Origin: Opitutales bacterium
Lineage (GTDB): Bacteria > Verrucomicrobiota > Verrucomicrobiia > Opitutales > Oceanipulchritudinaceae
Length of the DNA: 44,239 nt
Direction of reading: 5' to 3'
NCBI GenBank assembly: GCA_020831485.1
Contig: JAFIGG010000027.1
Location: 1-44,239 of the forward strand
Part shown: one piece after another, positions 17,072 to 25,786 of the stretch
Position numbering within the stretch: the stretch's first letter is position 1
Layout of the letters: every line of letters begins with the position of its first letter
Position numbers and translations under genes: made by a program
The notes under the pieces: generated by a model
Seen by the model: only the letters and a program-made list of their open reading frames with translations
Databases searched by the model: none
What the model was told of the DNA's origin: nothing

Positions 17072-17761
17072 ATGTCTAATTTCGGCAACAGCTCCCCGGG
17101 GTCCAGTCTCCTGCCTCCGGTCATCCTGAACCTGATGATCGCCAACGTCATGCTCTTTCTCTTGCAGGCATTCTTTGCCCCTACTTCGGGGATCGGAATG
17201 CTCGAGAAGCACTTTGCACTTTGGCCGATGGGTATGCATGAGTCTCTGATAGCCGACGGTTATGGATTCTATCCTTGGCAACTCCTGACCTACGGCTTTC
17301 TCCATGGCAGTTTCATTCACATCTTCTGGAATCTTTTTGCACTCTGGATGTTTGGCCGGGAAATCGAATTGCAATGGGGCTCCAAGCGCTTCCTCACATA
17401 CTACCTGACCTGTGTCATCGGGGCGGGGTTGATCCAATTGGGCGTGGCTTCGCTCGCTGTGCAGCAGGGCGGACGCCCCTACCCGACCATTGGTGCTTCC
17501 GGAGGAACCTTCGGGGTTTTGCTGGCGTTCGGCATGATGTATCCTTACCGCAGGATTCTCCTGCTCATCCCGCCGATTCCAATTGAAGCACGCTGGTTTG
17601 TGATTATCTACGGAGCGATTGAACTCTTTCTCGGAGTCAGTGGAATGCGCACCGGTATCGCCCACTTTGCCCACTTGGGCGGCATGCTATTCGGGCTCCT
17701 GCTGATCCTATACTGGCGGGGCAAGCTGCCGGTCAAACCGAAGCATAAAGCCTACTGGTGA
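17072..17761 (+). CDS. Rhomboid family intramembrane serine protease
   Basis: From the ATG at 17072 the protein has 229 residues and about six membrane helices. The catalytic pair is visible as Ser143 in IGASGG and His201 in AHLGG. The family landmarks FLHGSFIHIFWNLFALWMFG and the loop before it are also present. Rhomboids cut membrane proteins within or near a transmembrane helix. A TTG 36 bp upstream is in frame, but similarity begins after it. The stop overlaps the region just before the ACP start, so it leads a four-gene run with ACP, SDR and a phosphoglycosyl transferase. Its substrate is unknown; the PEP-CTERM protein downstream is processed by exosortase in known cases, not by rhomboid. 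Confidence 0.9.
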   Translation: MSNFGNSSPGSSLLPPVILNLMIANVMLFLLQAFFAPTSGIGMLEKHFALWPMGMHESLIADGYGFYPWQLLTYGFLHGSFIHIFWNLFALWMFGREIELQWGSKRFLTYYLTCVIGAGLIQLGVASLAVQQGGRPYPTIGASGGTFGVLLAFGMMYPYRRILLLIPPIPIEARWFVIIYGAIELFLGVSGMRTGIAHFAHLGGMLFGLLLILYWRGKLPVKPKHKAYW

Positions 17762-17766
17762 GCGCG

Positions 17767-18000
17767 ATGGAAGCATTGCACGCACTGATTCAACAGATCC
17801 GTATCGCCAACGGTCAGAGCGCATTGGAGGCAATCCATCCAGACATGCGCTGGAGAGAGGATCTGGGCTTCGACAGCTTTGCCCTAGCCGAACTGGCGGT
17901 TTACACTGAGCGCGACTTCGGGGTCGATGCCTTTGCCGACGGGGTGCCCGCAACCGTTGGCAACTTGGCCGAACGAATCCGACAGCTGCAGCAACAATGA
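17767..18000 (+). CDS. Acyl carrier protein-like protein
   Basis: This 77-residue acidic helical protein has the phosphopantetheine attachment site DLGFDSF, with Ser37 as the modified residue. An ordinary ACP layout follows (LAELAVYTERDFGVD as helix II). The ATG at 17767 is preceded by GGTGAG five bases away; a GTG 9 bp upstream is in frame but lacks a better site. It is not the housekeeping AcpP, which has a highly conserved LGADSLD and lies with fab genes. Being coupled to an SDR and a sugar-phosphate transferase suggests it carries an acyl or amino-acyl group for glycan or glycolipid decoration. Confidence 0.85.
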   Translation: MEALHALIQQIRIANGQSALEAIHPDMRWREDLGFDSFALAELAVYTERDFGVDAFADGVPATVGNLAERIRQLQQQ

Positions 18001-18710
18001 ATCAACGCATCTGCATCACCGGTGTTTCGCGAGGACTGGGCTTACGCCTGGCCAAGGATGCGCTGGAGAGTGGAGCAAGGGTGATCGGTGTCAGCCGCAC
18101 GCAGACGCCAGAATGTCTGGTTCTGCAGGAGGAATTTGGCGAGCGCTTTGAGCACATCGCATTGGATCTGGGCCAGGCAGCTGAGCGGACGGCGGCGCTG
18201 AAGCGTCTGATGCCGTTGAATCGCCCAACGGATGTGTTGATTCTCAATGCCGCCCTGGCCGTCGATGGCCTGGCGACGGACCTGCCTTTGGAAGACGTGC
18301 AGCAGATGTTTGAAGTCAATGTATTCGCCGGCATGGAACTGGGGCGTCAGTTCATCCGCAACCGCCTCGCGCATGGAGGTGGCGGTCAAATCATCACCAT
18401 CTCCTCGGTGGCCGCACATGAGGGTTTTACCGGTCTATCGGCCTATGCGGCCAGCAAGGCGGCACTGGAGGCCTGGACGCGGACCATAGGGCGCGAATGG
18501 AAGCGCAAGAGCATTCGGGCCAATGCTGTGGTCGCAGGCTTCATGGATACCGCCATGACCGCCTCGCTCAGCGATGCACAGCGCGATCGGATTTTCGAAC
18601 GCTCGCCATCGGGCGCACCGGTCTCCCTGCAGGCCGTTACAGACAAAGTGCGCTGGCTGCTGGATCAGGACTCGGATGGACCCAGCGGACAAAGCTATCG
18701 AATTGAATGA
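17997..18710 (+). CDS. Short-chain dehydrogenase/reductase (FabG-like)
   Basis: The 237-residue Rossmann protein has the NAD(P) site TGVSRGLG (8-15), NAA at about 84-86, and catalytic Ser136/137 in TISSVA. Tyr150 and Lys154 lie in YAASK, so the classical SDR tetrad is complete. Members near ACPs usually reduce 3-ketoacyl-ACP, but SDRs in polysaccharide clusters may act on sugars. The start overlaps the ACP stop as ATGA, which points to coupled translation and makes an ACP-bound substrate the leading guess. Confidence 0.88.
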   Translation: MNQRICITGVSRGLGLRLAKDALESGARVIGVSRTQTPECLVLQEEFGERFEHIALDLGQAAERTAALKRLMPLNRPTDVLILNAALAVDGLATDLPLEDVQQMFEVNVFAGMELGRQFIRNRLAHGGGGQIITISSVAAHEGFTGLSAYAASKAALEAWTRTIGREWKRKSIRANAVVAGFMDTAMTASLSDAQRDRIFERSPSGAPVSLQAVTDKVRWLLDQDSDGPSGQSYRIE

Positions 18711-18713
18711 GTC

Positions 18714-19307
18714 ATGGTAAAGCGGCTCATGGATCTGCTAATAACGCTTTTTACGGCACCGTTGTGGCTGCCTCTGCTTGTCGTCGTCGCAGTTCTTGTG
18801 CGCTGGAAGCTGGGTCGACCCGTTTTCTTTCGGCAACTGCGTCCCGGTTACCGCGCGCAACCGTTCCGCATTCTCAAATTCCGGACCATGCTGGACCGCA
18901 ACGATGCCGGGGGTAAGCCCTTGCCGGACGCCGAGCGTCTGACGGATTTTGGCCGCCGACTGCGCGCCAGTTCGCTCGATGAGCTGCCGGAATTGCTCCA
19001 GGTGCTATCGGGAAAAATGAGTCTGGTGGGTCCACGCCCACTGATGATGGAATACATTCCCCTTTATTCAGAGCGTCAGCGCCGGCGCCATGAGGCACGT
19101 CCGGGCCTTACCGGCTGGGCCCAAATCCATGGACGCAACTCTCTCGACTGGGCCGAGCGCCTGGAGATGGATGTCTGGTATGTCGAAAACCGCAGCCTGT
19201 GGCTAGACATAAAGATTCTGGCAAGGACGATCGGATTGGTGTTAAGCCGGAAAGGGATTACCGCCGAGGGCCAGGCAACGCTTCAGCCGTTTAAAGGGGA
19301 ACGCTGA
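18714..19307 (+). CDS. Bacterial sugar transferase (monotopic phosphoglycosyl transferase)
   Basis: The 197-residue protein has one N-terminal re-entrant hydrophobic helix (LLITLFTAPLWLPLLVVVAV). The PF02397 core follows with KFRTM, SSLDELPELLQVLSGKMSLV, GPRPL and RPGLTGWAQIHGRN. The Asp-Glu of SLDELP is the catalytic dyad. It moves a sugar-1-phosphate from UDP-sugar to undecaprenyl phosphate, starting a glycan chain at the cytoplasmic face of the inner membrane. Its size fits the small PglC-like type. It lies 3 bp after the SDR stop. It is a good candidate initiator for the glycosyltransferase cluster at 6.5-13.3 kb. Confidence 0.93.
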   Translation: MVKRLMDLLITLFTAPLWLPLLVVVAVLVRWKLGRPVFFRQLRPGYRAQPFRILKFRTMLDRNDAGGKPLPDAERLTDFGRRLRASSLDELPELLQVLSGKMSLVGPRPLMMEYIPLYSERQRRRHEARPGLTGWAQIHGRNSLDWAERLEMDVWYVENRSLWLDIKILARTIGLVLSRKGITAEGQATLQPFKGER

Positions 19308-19321
19308 ATCCTATCTTGCCC

Positions 19322-19409
19322 GTAGTGCCATAGCTTTAGCTTGGGAACCCACGAAATGGGAGAGCCTACGACCATGACCCGAGCCTCCCCTGCATGATTG
19401 CGGGGCTAC
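19322..19409. repeat. Cluster of three REP-like GTAG stem-loops between converging genes
   Basis: Three GTAG heads each precede a stem-loop. On the plus strand, 19322 is followed by CCA-T-AGC-TTTA-GCT-TGG. On the minus strand, 19369-19366 is followed by CCCA-TTTCG-TGGG, and 19409-19406 by CCCCGC-AATCAT-GC-A-GGGG. The stems are short or bulged and the sequences differ, so this is weaker than the pair at 15775. The TAG of the last head is the stop codon of the PEP-CTERM gene. The region may instead act as a weak bidirectional termination zone. Confidence 0.4.
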
Positions 19410-22400
19410 GCTCTGAAAGCGCGAATCCAGCGACGAATGCGTTTGCGTTCGCGCCAACCGAGAAACGATAGAATCATTGCACCAGCAAAATAGGTCGAAG
19501 GCTCCGGAATCGGAACAACCTCGCCGCCAGGCAGTAGTCGGGAGGCATCAGGATTGAAATTGATCCGGGCCAGTTGGGCATCGCTGAGCGTCGTCCCAAA
19601 AAATATCTGATCGGCTCCACCCCCTTCAAAGCTCCCGCTCCAGTTGACAATTGTCAGATCGAAATCATTGGTACCGTCGGAGAAAATAAAGTCGTCGAAA
19701 TTCAGGATACCGTCGCCACCGCCAAAATCGATGGTCGAGTTGGCCGTCAGTGTAAGTGTTCCGAGGGTTTCCGTGATGTTTCCGCCGATTTTCAGAGAGC
19801 CTCCACCAAGGGTCAGATTGGTGCCGGAGGAAAGTTGCTCAGAGGACGCCAGGACCAGTTCTCCGCCGCTGTTGACGGTAACCTGATTAGAGTTGATGGC
19901 CGTGACATTGCTGTCGCGGGCAAGAATCAGGGTTCCGGCATCGATAATCACCTCACCTGTCTGAGTGCTGGCCTCGGAACCGGACATGCGAACCGTGCCA
20001 CCCCCGTCAATGCGCATAATCCCGGATCCACTGACAGAAGCGGAAATGTCCAAATCGACGGCAGCCGCGCCGTTTTCAATCGTAAAGGTATGCTCGTAAG
20101 CATTGAGGCTCAGGTTGCCACTGATCGTCGATGAAATTGCGCTCGCAAAAGTATTCAGCGCATTGCCACTCTCGTCGAGGGACAGTGTTCCAGTCCCGGT
20201 GGTAACCGTTCCCGCACGCAGGTTGAGAGTCGCAATTGCATCGTTGCGGTCGTTCAAGTCCAAAAGGCCTTGCTCAAAAACATTCACTGTCTGCCAGGCG
20301 GGAATCTGATTGTCGCTGAAGTGCCGAACCGTCGCATTCTGACCTTCGCCGCCAATGAAAAGGGCTCCTTGCATTGCATCAACACCGGATGACTGAGCAA
20401 GATTCAATATCCCACTTTGGACTCGGGTCGCACCACTGTAGGTGTTGGCCTGATTGCCGCTGTAGGTCACTTCACCGCTACTTTGAATGAACACATCTCC
20501 AGTTCCGAAGATCGGACTGGTCACCTCTGTATTTCCAGCACCGACAAAACTTAACTGGTGATCGTCCCGACTGATCTGTCCGGTGATTGTCAGCAAGTCG
20601 GCATCCGAACCGACTGTGGAGTCGCCCTCCAAAGAAATGCTCCCAGCCCAGGTATTGTTGCCTGCAATGTTTCTCAACGCACCTGCACCCGTTGTTCCTG
20701 CGCCACTCAGGTAGACCTGTTCACCGGAAACGGTAATTCCATCCTGAAGCTGAAGTTCTGCCCCTGAAAAAACCCTATTACCCCAAGTTCCACTTCCAAG
20801 AGCATTGTCGTTACGCAGGTTCAAAATACCCTCTTCGACAATCACAGGCCCAGCGAAAGTGTTGTTTCCGGTCAAAGTCAGGGTCCCGCCGCCCCGCCTG
20901 ATCATGTCCGTGTAACTTCCTGAAATCACCCCATTGATCGTGGTATCGTATTCCCCGTCAAAGGTCAGCGCATGCCACTGGCGATTGATGTCACCATTGA
21001 AGATCATATCGCCATCACGGGCATTCCAGATCTGATCGGAATCGAGGAAAATATTCACGTTGACCGTCTGCGTCCGATCCTCGGCCTCATTCAGAATACC
21101 GCCACCACCAATCGTCAAAGTGTCGTTGGTGCTGGAATTTATGGTGAAGCTGGAATCACGGAACACCAAACTGTTCGTCAAATAGGCGTTGTCCATATTG
21201 TTCTCCGTCTTCGAAGAACCCGCCATCACGATCGCCTGACGCACTTGCACCCCGGGAGCATTGCCGCCTTCCCAATTGTTGCCGGTGCTCCAGTTGTCAT
21301 TGGAACCACCGCCTCCAGGCCCAGTGCCGCCGCTCCAGACAAAGGTCTGAATCGGTGTGAGAAAATAGAAATCACCGTATCCTGCAACGTTCTGAGCCGA
21401 ACCCGCAATATCGGCACCAACGCCGGCACCAATGCCGGTAAAATAAATATTGTTAAGGAAGTCATTAGTCAGGCTGCTGGCCGCAACCCCAATCACATTG
21501 GAACCGCCAACGGTCCAGTCGCGTATCTGAAACAAACCGGACTGGCTGCCACCCTCGGCGAAAAGAAATGACAGTCCTGAATCCTCGGCACCAAACCGGA
21601 GGGATGAATTGCCGAAACTGAACTGGTCGACGAGGACCGAATACTCACCCTGCAGGTCCACAGTCGCACCGCCTGTCAGCATAAGGTTGCTCGAACTGCT
21701 CAGCGCATTGTCGACTCCCAATGCCAGGGTTCCCTGATTCACGGTCGTCGTCCCGCTAAAAGTATTCTGATTGGTGAGCGTCAACTGACCACTGCCCTGC
21801 AGAGTAAAATCGCCACTGCCTGTGATCACACCGGCAAATGTATTGTCCGAGCTATCTCCTACCGTCAGAGCGCCTGAACCCAGGTCGACCACTGCATCGG
21901 CATTGCTGGACTGCATTCGACCAATTTGCTCCGTGTTGCCATTGAGGTCGAACACCGGATTCCCGCCGGAGGCAAGGTAGAGCTGGGTATCGTTAGCCAT
22001 CTGGTTGGACTGCAACAGCCGCAGGGTTGCATCGGAGGATCCATCTCCGACTGTTACCACTCCGCCCAAAGCCTGCGCGCCGTCGCTCTTATTGAGCTGG
22101 AGCACTCCAGCGTTGATTTCGGTCTGTCCGGAAAAAGTGCTGCTGGAGCTGCCGGCCAAGGTCAGCATGCCGTCATCAACGCGAATCAATCCGTCCCCGG
22201 AAATGCCGCCACCCCAGATATTATCACCGGAGGTATTTATAAAACTGCCCGCAAGGTCGAGAGATTCGGCACCGACCGATACGTTGTTTTCAATTTCAAG
22301 GGAGGCTCCGATGGCAACCGTGGTGCCACCAGCAGTTGAGCCCAGAGCATTGCTGTTACGAATAGTCAGGGTTCCGTTGTCGACTAAAGTTTCCCCACTG

Positions 22401-25400
22401 AAATCGCTGCTACCGGATAGAATCCAGCGACCGCTTCCGTCCATCACCAGATCTCCGCTACCGGAGATACCGCCGGCAAAGGTGGCATCCTCGCTGGCCC
22501 CGATCGTCAACGTTCCCGACCCCAGCAAAATGGAGGAATCGGTATTGTCGCTGACCACTGCATTCAGCCGCTCACTCGAGTCATTGAGGTCTAGAACCGG
22601 CGTCCCATTTGCATGCAGCACAACCGTCGTCGCGTCCGCAATCTGGTCGGATTCCAACAAACGCAAGGTGCTGCTGCCCGTCCCCTGGCCTACAGTAATG
22701 TCTCCTGACAGAGCCTGAGCACCGTCGGTCATGCCGAGTTGCAGAGTTCCTTCGCCAACAACGGTCGATCCGGAGAAGGTATTGCTTTGGTCACCCGACA
22801 AGGTCAGTGTACCACCGGCAACTTCAATGTTACCCTGGCCGGCAATTAGTCCGCCCCAGACATTGCTGTCCTGCACGTTGCGCAAAGTGCCCTCAAGATC
22901 CAAAGCCTGCGCGCCAACCGTAATGCCCTGCTCAAGCTCGATGGCAGCACCACTTTCAACGGCTGCACCGCCGGCAGTAGAACCCAGAGCTGTTCCACTC
23001 TGAAGAACCAAGGTGCCATTCGCGATGGTTGTGAAACCCGTATAAGTATTGTCGCCGGAAAGGATCAGGGTGTGTTCGCCCAGCTTGGTAAAACCGCTGT
23101 CGCCGGAAAGCTGACCACTGATCGTGAGCGAGCCGGACCCAATATTGTCGATCACCGTTGGTTGCCCGAGCTCAATATTGAAATCAATGATCTGGTTTTC
23201 GGCAGACATCTGGATGATACTGGGAACCGGCCCATCCAAAGTAAGCAGTCGATTACCCGAGGCTGTCAGATTAAATGCACCTGCGCCCTCATTGAAACGA
23301 AGGGCATTGATAGTCAGGTTCTGATTTAGAGTGGGCGTCAGGTCTGTGGTACCATCAAAGGCTACGCGGGTCGCCGTGTCACTGGGAGGGGCAACGCCGC
23401 CTGTCCAATTGGCATCGGTGCTCCAGTTTGAGTTGCTGCCAAGCCCATTCCAAGTGAAGAACGGTGTGGTATTGGCGACAATGAAGTTCCAGCTGTCGCT
23501 GTAACCACTGATGCTCTGATTGGTATCACCCAAAACGCCGGAACCCAATCCGGAAAAGTAGACACTGTTGAGAAAATTGGCTCCGACATTGGAAGCCACG
23601 CTCTGAAAGGCGAGGCCACCGGCCATGTCTTCGGACCAGTTTTGCACGGTCAAAACACCGCTGAAGCTGCCTGCATCGTTGAAAAGAAAATGATTCGGGC
23701 CGCCCGAGCTGCCAAACGAAAGAATACCATTATCAAAACTCAGCTCATTGACCCGCACGGAGTTACCCGCGAGATTCAAACTCGCACCGTCTCCAATGAA
23801 CAGGTTGGTCCCACTGCTGATCACATTGTTGCCTCCAAGCTCTATCGTGCCACGGTTGATCCCGACCCCCGTGCTGCCCGACAAATCGATGGAACCGGAC
23901 ATAACTACAGTGCCGGACCCTTGCTTGAAAAGGTCTCCGGAACCCGTGACGGCCCCGCTGTATTCGCCGCCGTCGGATTGGCGGAAAACGAGTGCTGCGT
24001 TGTTGACGATATCGCCTTGCAAGCTGGTGGTTGTGCCCTCCAAGGTTCCAGCGCTGACGGTGGTTCCGCCTGTGTAGGTATTGGCACCGCTCAGGGTGAG
24101 CACGCCATCACCAATAGCATTCAACTGACCGCTGCCGGAGATCACTCCGGCAAAAGTAGAATCCGTGTTGTCGGCACCAACACTCAGAATCCCCGAGCCC
24201 AACTGCACAGAGCCCCCCTGACTGCCGCCACCGGCCAGAGAGCCAATCGTTTCGTTGCTGCCGCCAAGGTCAAACACGGCACCTGCAGTGTTCGCCAGGA
24301 CCACCCGGGATTGATCGCCAATAGCCTGACCGCCCTGGACCCGCAAGGTCCCGCTTTCGATCAGCGTGTCGCCCGAATAAACATTATTTCCCGAGAAGGT
24401 CAGCACACCAGAGCCTTGGCGAATGACGTTGCCATCCCCTGAAATATTACCGGCATAAGTACCGCTATTGCTTTGGTTGAAAATCAATTCGGACTGGTTG
24501 AGAATATTTCCCTGCAGGCTGGTGCTAGTACCCTGCAAGGCCCCGGACTGAATGGTCGTACCCCCGCTGTAGGTGTTGGCTCCGGCCAAGGTCAGCATAC
24601 CCGAACCAGTGTGCACCAATTGTCCAGTTCCTGAAATTATCCCTGAATAAGTGGTACTGGTATTGTCAGCGCCCACAGTCAGCGTCCCGGAACCCAAGGT
24701 CACATTGCCACCGGAACTTCCACCACCTGAAAGCGACCCAATGGTTTCACTGCTGCCACCCAGATCAAAAATCGCGGAGGAATGATTCGACAGCACAATC
24801 CGGGACTGGTCCCCTATCGCCGTTCCGCCTTGAACGCGAAGGGTGCCCGACTCAATAATGGTGTCGCCGGTGTATGAATTGGTCCCGGAAAAAGTAACAA
24901 CTCCCGCACCACGCCGAAACAGCGAACCGCTGCCGCCAATAGACCCTGCAAAGGTTCCAGAACTCGTTTGGTCAAAGACCAGGGAGGCATTATTGGTGAT
25001 ACTCCCCTGCAGACTGGTCGTGCTGCCTTGCAGAGTCCCGCCGCTTACGGTAGTCCCTCCAGTGTAGGTATTGGCACCCCGCAAAACCAGAAGGCCGGAC
25101 CCGCTTTTGAGCAAACCACCGCTCCCGCTGATAATCCCGGTCATCTCGGTCTCGCTGTTACCAGTAAGCGTGAGTAAATTGCTTCCCAGGGACACCGTGC
25201 CGGTCAGGAGCAGCTTGGAGGTGTTGGCCCGCCAAGTCTGTGGGTTGGCTACGATCAAATTATTCGCAATGGTCTGGAGCTCGGCGCTATTGTTCGCCAA
25301 AGCGTAGGCAATGTTCGAACCTTGCAAAGTGAACGCCCCTCCGGTAATCGAAAACGCACTTGCCCAGTTGTTGAAGGTGATCGAGTTGATATCCCAGGTG

Positions 25401-25684
25401 CTGGAAGCTTCGGGATTCAGCCGCCGGTCCCCGCTGAAAATCAAATTTGCTCCTGTGCCTGAGGTTGGCGCCGTATTGCCAGCCCAGTTGAAATTCTGGT
25501 TCAGGCGGTTTCCGCCCTGCCCCTGTCCCGGGTGGCCACCATCCCAGGTGAAATCAACCGCAGAGGCACTGTGAACGAAAAACGTACACAAAAAAAGAAC
25601 TAGGATGCGCTGAACGCAGCCCGCAGACGCGCGGAGGATGTCCTTTGCGGCACCCCCGCCAAAGAACTGTGTACGGGAGGGCAC
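19406..25684 (-). CDS. Giant beta-strand-repeat protein with PEP-CTERM sorting signal
   Basis: This 2092-residue protein starts at a GTG (25684), with no in-frame ATG before the export signal (about 27-42, ending SASA). It is made of autotransporter-associated beta-strand repeats (PF12951/TIGR02601 type, G-x-L-T-L-S-G-x-N-T-Y-S/T-G-x-T). Residues 216-545 are two complete copies of a 165-residue unit, with a third starting at 546. A second family repeats near 968 and 1182. Three larger modules begin with F-x-W-x-G plus NW motifs at about 45, 743 and 1448. The C terminus has PEPST at 2060-2064, a hydrophobic helix and a basic tail (RERKRIRR), so exosortase processing is expected. No exosortase gene is in the window. 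Likely a cell-surface or EPS-matrix protein. There is no Shine-Dalgarno sequence on its strand. Confidence 0.9.
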   Translation of the reverse strand: MPSRTQFFGGGAAKDILRASAGCVQRILVLFLCTFFVHSASAVDFTWDGGHPGQGQGGNRLNQNFNWAGNTAPTSGTGANLIFSGDRRLNPEASSTWDINSITFNNWASAFSITGGAFTLQGSNIAYALANNSAELQTIANNLIVANPQTWRANTSKLLLTGTVSLGSNLLTLTGNSETEMTGIISGSGGLLKSGSGLLVLRGANTYTGGTTVSGGTLQGSTTSLQGSITNNASLVFDQTSSGTFAGSIGGSGSLFRRGAGVVTFSGTNSYTGDTIIESGTLRVQGGTAIGDQSRIVLSNHSSAIFDLGGSSETIGSLSGGGSSGGNVTLGSGTLTVGADNTSTTYSGIISGTGQLVHTGSGMLTLAGANTYSGGTTIQSGALQGTSTSLQGNILNQSELIFNQSNSGTYAGNISGDGNVIRQGSGVLTFSGNNVYSGDTLIESGTLRVQGGQAIGDQSRVVLANTAGAVFDLGGSNETIGSLAGGGSQGGSVQLGSGILSVGADNTDSTFAGVISGSGQLNAIGDGVLTLSGANTYTGGTTVSAGTLEGTTTSLQGDIVNNAALVFRQSDGGEYSGAVTGSGDLFKQGSGTVVMSGSIDLSGSTGVGINRGTIELGGNNVISSGTNLFIGDGASLNLAGNSVRVNELSFDNGILSFGSSGGPNHFLFNDAGSFSGVLTVQNWSEDMAGGLAFQSVASNVGANFLNSVYFSGLGSGVLGDTNQSISGYSDSWNFIVANTTPFFTWNGLGSNSNWSTDANWTGGVAPPSDTATRVAFDGTTDLTPTLNQNLTINALRFNEGAGAFNLTASGNRLLTLDGPVPSIIQMSAENQIIDFNIELGQPTVIDNIGSGSLTISGQLSGDSGFTKLGEHTLILSGDNTYTGFTTIANGTLVLQSGTALGSTAGGAAVESGAAIELEQGITVGAQALDLEGTLRNVQDSNVWGGLIAGQGNIEVAGGTLTLSGDQSNTFSGSTVVGEGTLQLGMTDGAQALSGDITVGQGTGSSTLRLLESDQIADATTVVLHANGTPVLDLNDSSERLNAVVSDNTDSSILLGSGTLTIGASEDATFAGGISGSGDLVMDGSGRWILSGSSDFSGETLVDNGTLTIRNSNALGSTAGGTTVAIGASLEIENNVSVGAESLDLAGSFINTSGDNIWGGGISGDGLIRVDDGMLTLAGSSSSTFSGQTEINAGVLQLNKSDGAQALGGVVTVGDGSSDATLRLLQSNQMANDTQLYLASGGNPVFDLNGNTEQIGRMQSSNADAVVDLGSGALTVGDSSDNTFAGVITGSGDFTLQGSGQLTLTNQNTFSGTTTVNQGTLALGVDNALSSSSNLMLTGGATVDLQGEYSVLVDQFSFGNSSLRFGAEDSGLSFLFAEGGSQSGLFQIRDWTVGGSNVIGVAASSLTNDFLNNIYFTGIGAGVGADIAGSAQNVAGYGDFYFLTPIQTFVWSGGTGPGGGGSNDNWSTGNNWEGGNAPGVQVRQAIVMAGSSKTENNMDNAYLTNSLVFRDSSFTINSSTNDTLTIGGGGILNEAEDRTQTVNVNIFLDSDQIWNARDGDMIFNGDINRQWHALTFDGEYDTTINGVISGSYTDMIRRGGGTLTLTGNNTFAGPVIVEEGILNLRNDNALGSGTWGNRVFSGAELQLQDGITVSGEQVYLSGAGTTGAGALRNIAGNNTWAGSISLEGDSTVGSDADLLTITGQISRDDHQLSFVGAGNTEVTSPIFGTGDVFIQSSGEVTYSGNQANTYSGATRVQSGILNLAQSSGVDAMQGALFIGGEGQNATVRHFSDNQIPAWQTVNVFEQGLLDLNDRNDAIATLNLRAGTVTTGTGTLSLDESGNALNTFASAISSTISGNLSLNAYEHTFTIENGAAAVDLDISASVSGSGIMRIDGGGTVRMSGSEASTQTGEVIIDAGTLILARDSNVTAINSNQVTVNSGGELVLASSEQLSSGTNLTLGGGSLKIGGNITETLGTLTLTANSTIDFGGGDGILNFDDFIFSDGTNDFDLTIVNWSGSFEGGGADQIFFGTTLSDAQLARINFNPDASRLLPGGEVVPIPEPSTYFAGAMILSFLGWRERKRIRRWIRAFRA

Positions 25685-25786
25685 GATATTTAAGGAGGAG
25701 AGTACCCCAAATCTTCAAGCGAAGCAAGGTAAAAACCCTATTTCAGCCGCATGGAAACCGTTTTTTTACGAAGTTTACGTCTGATT

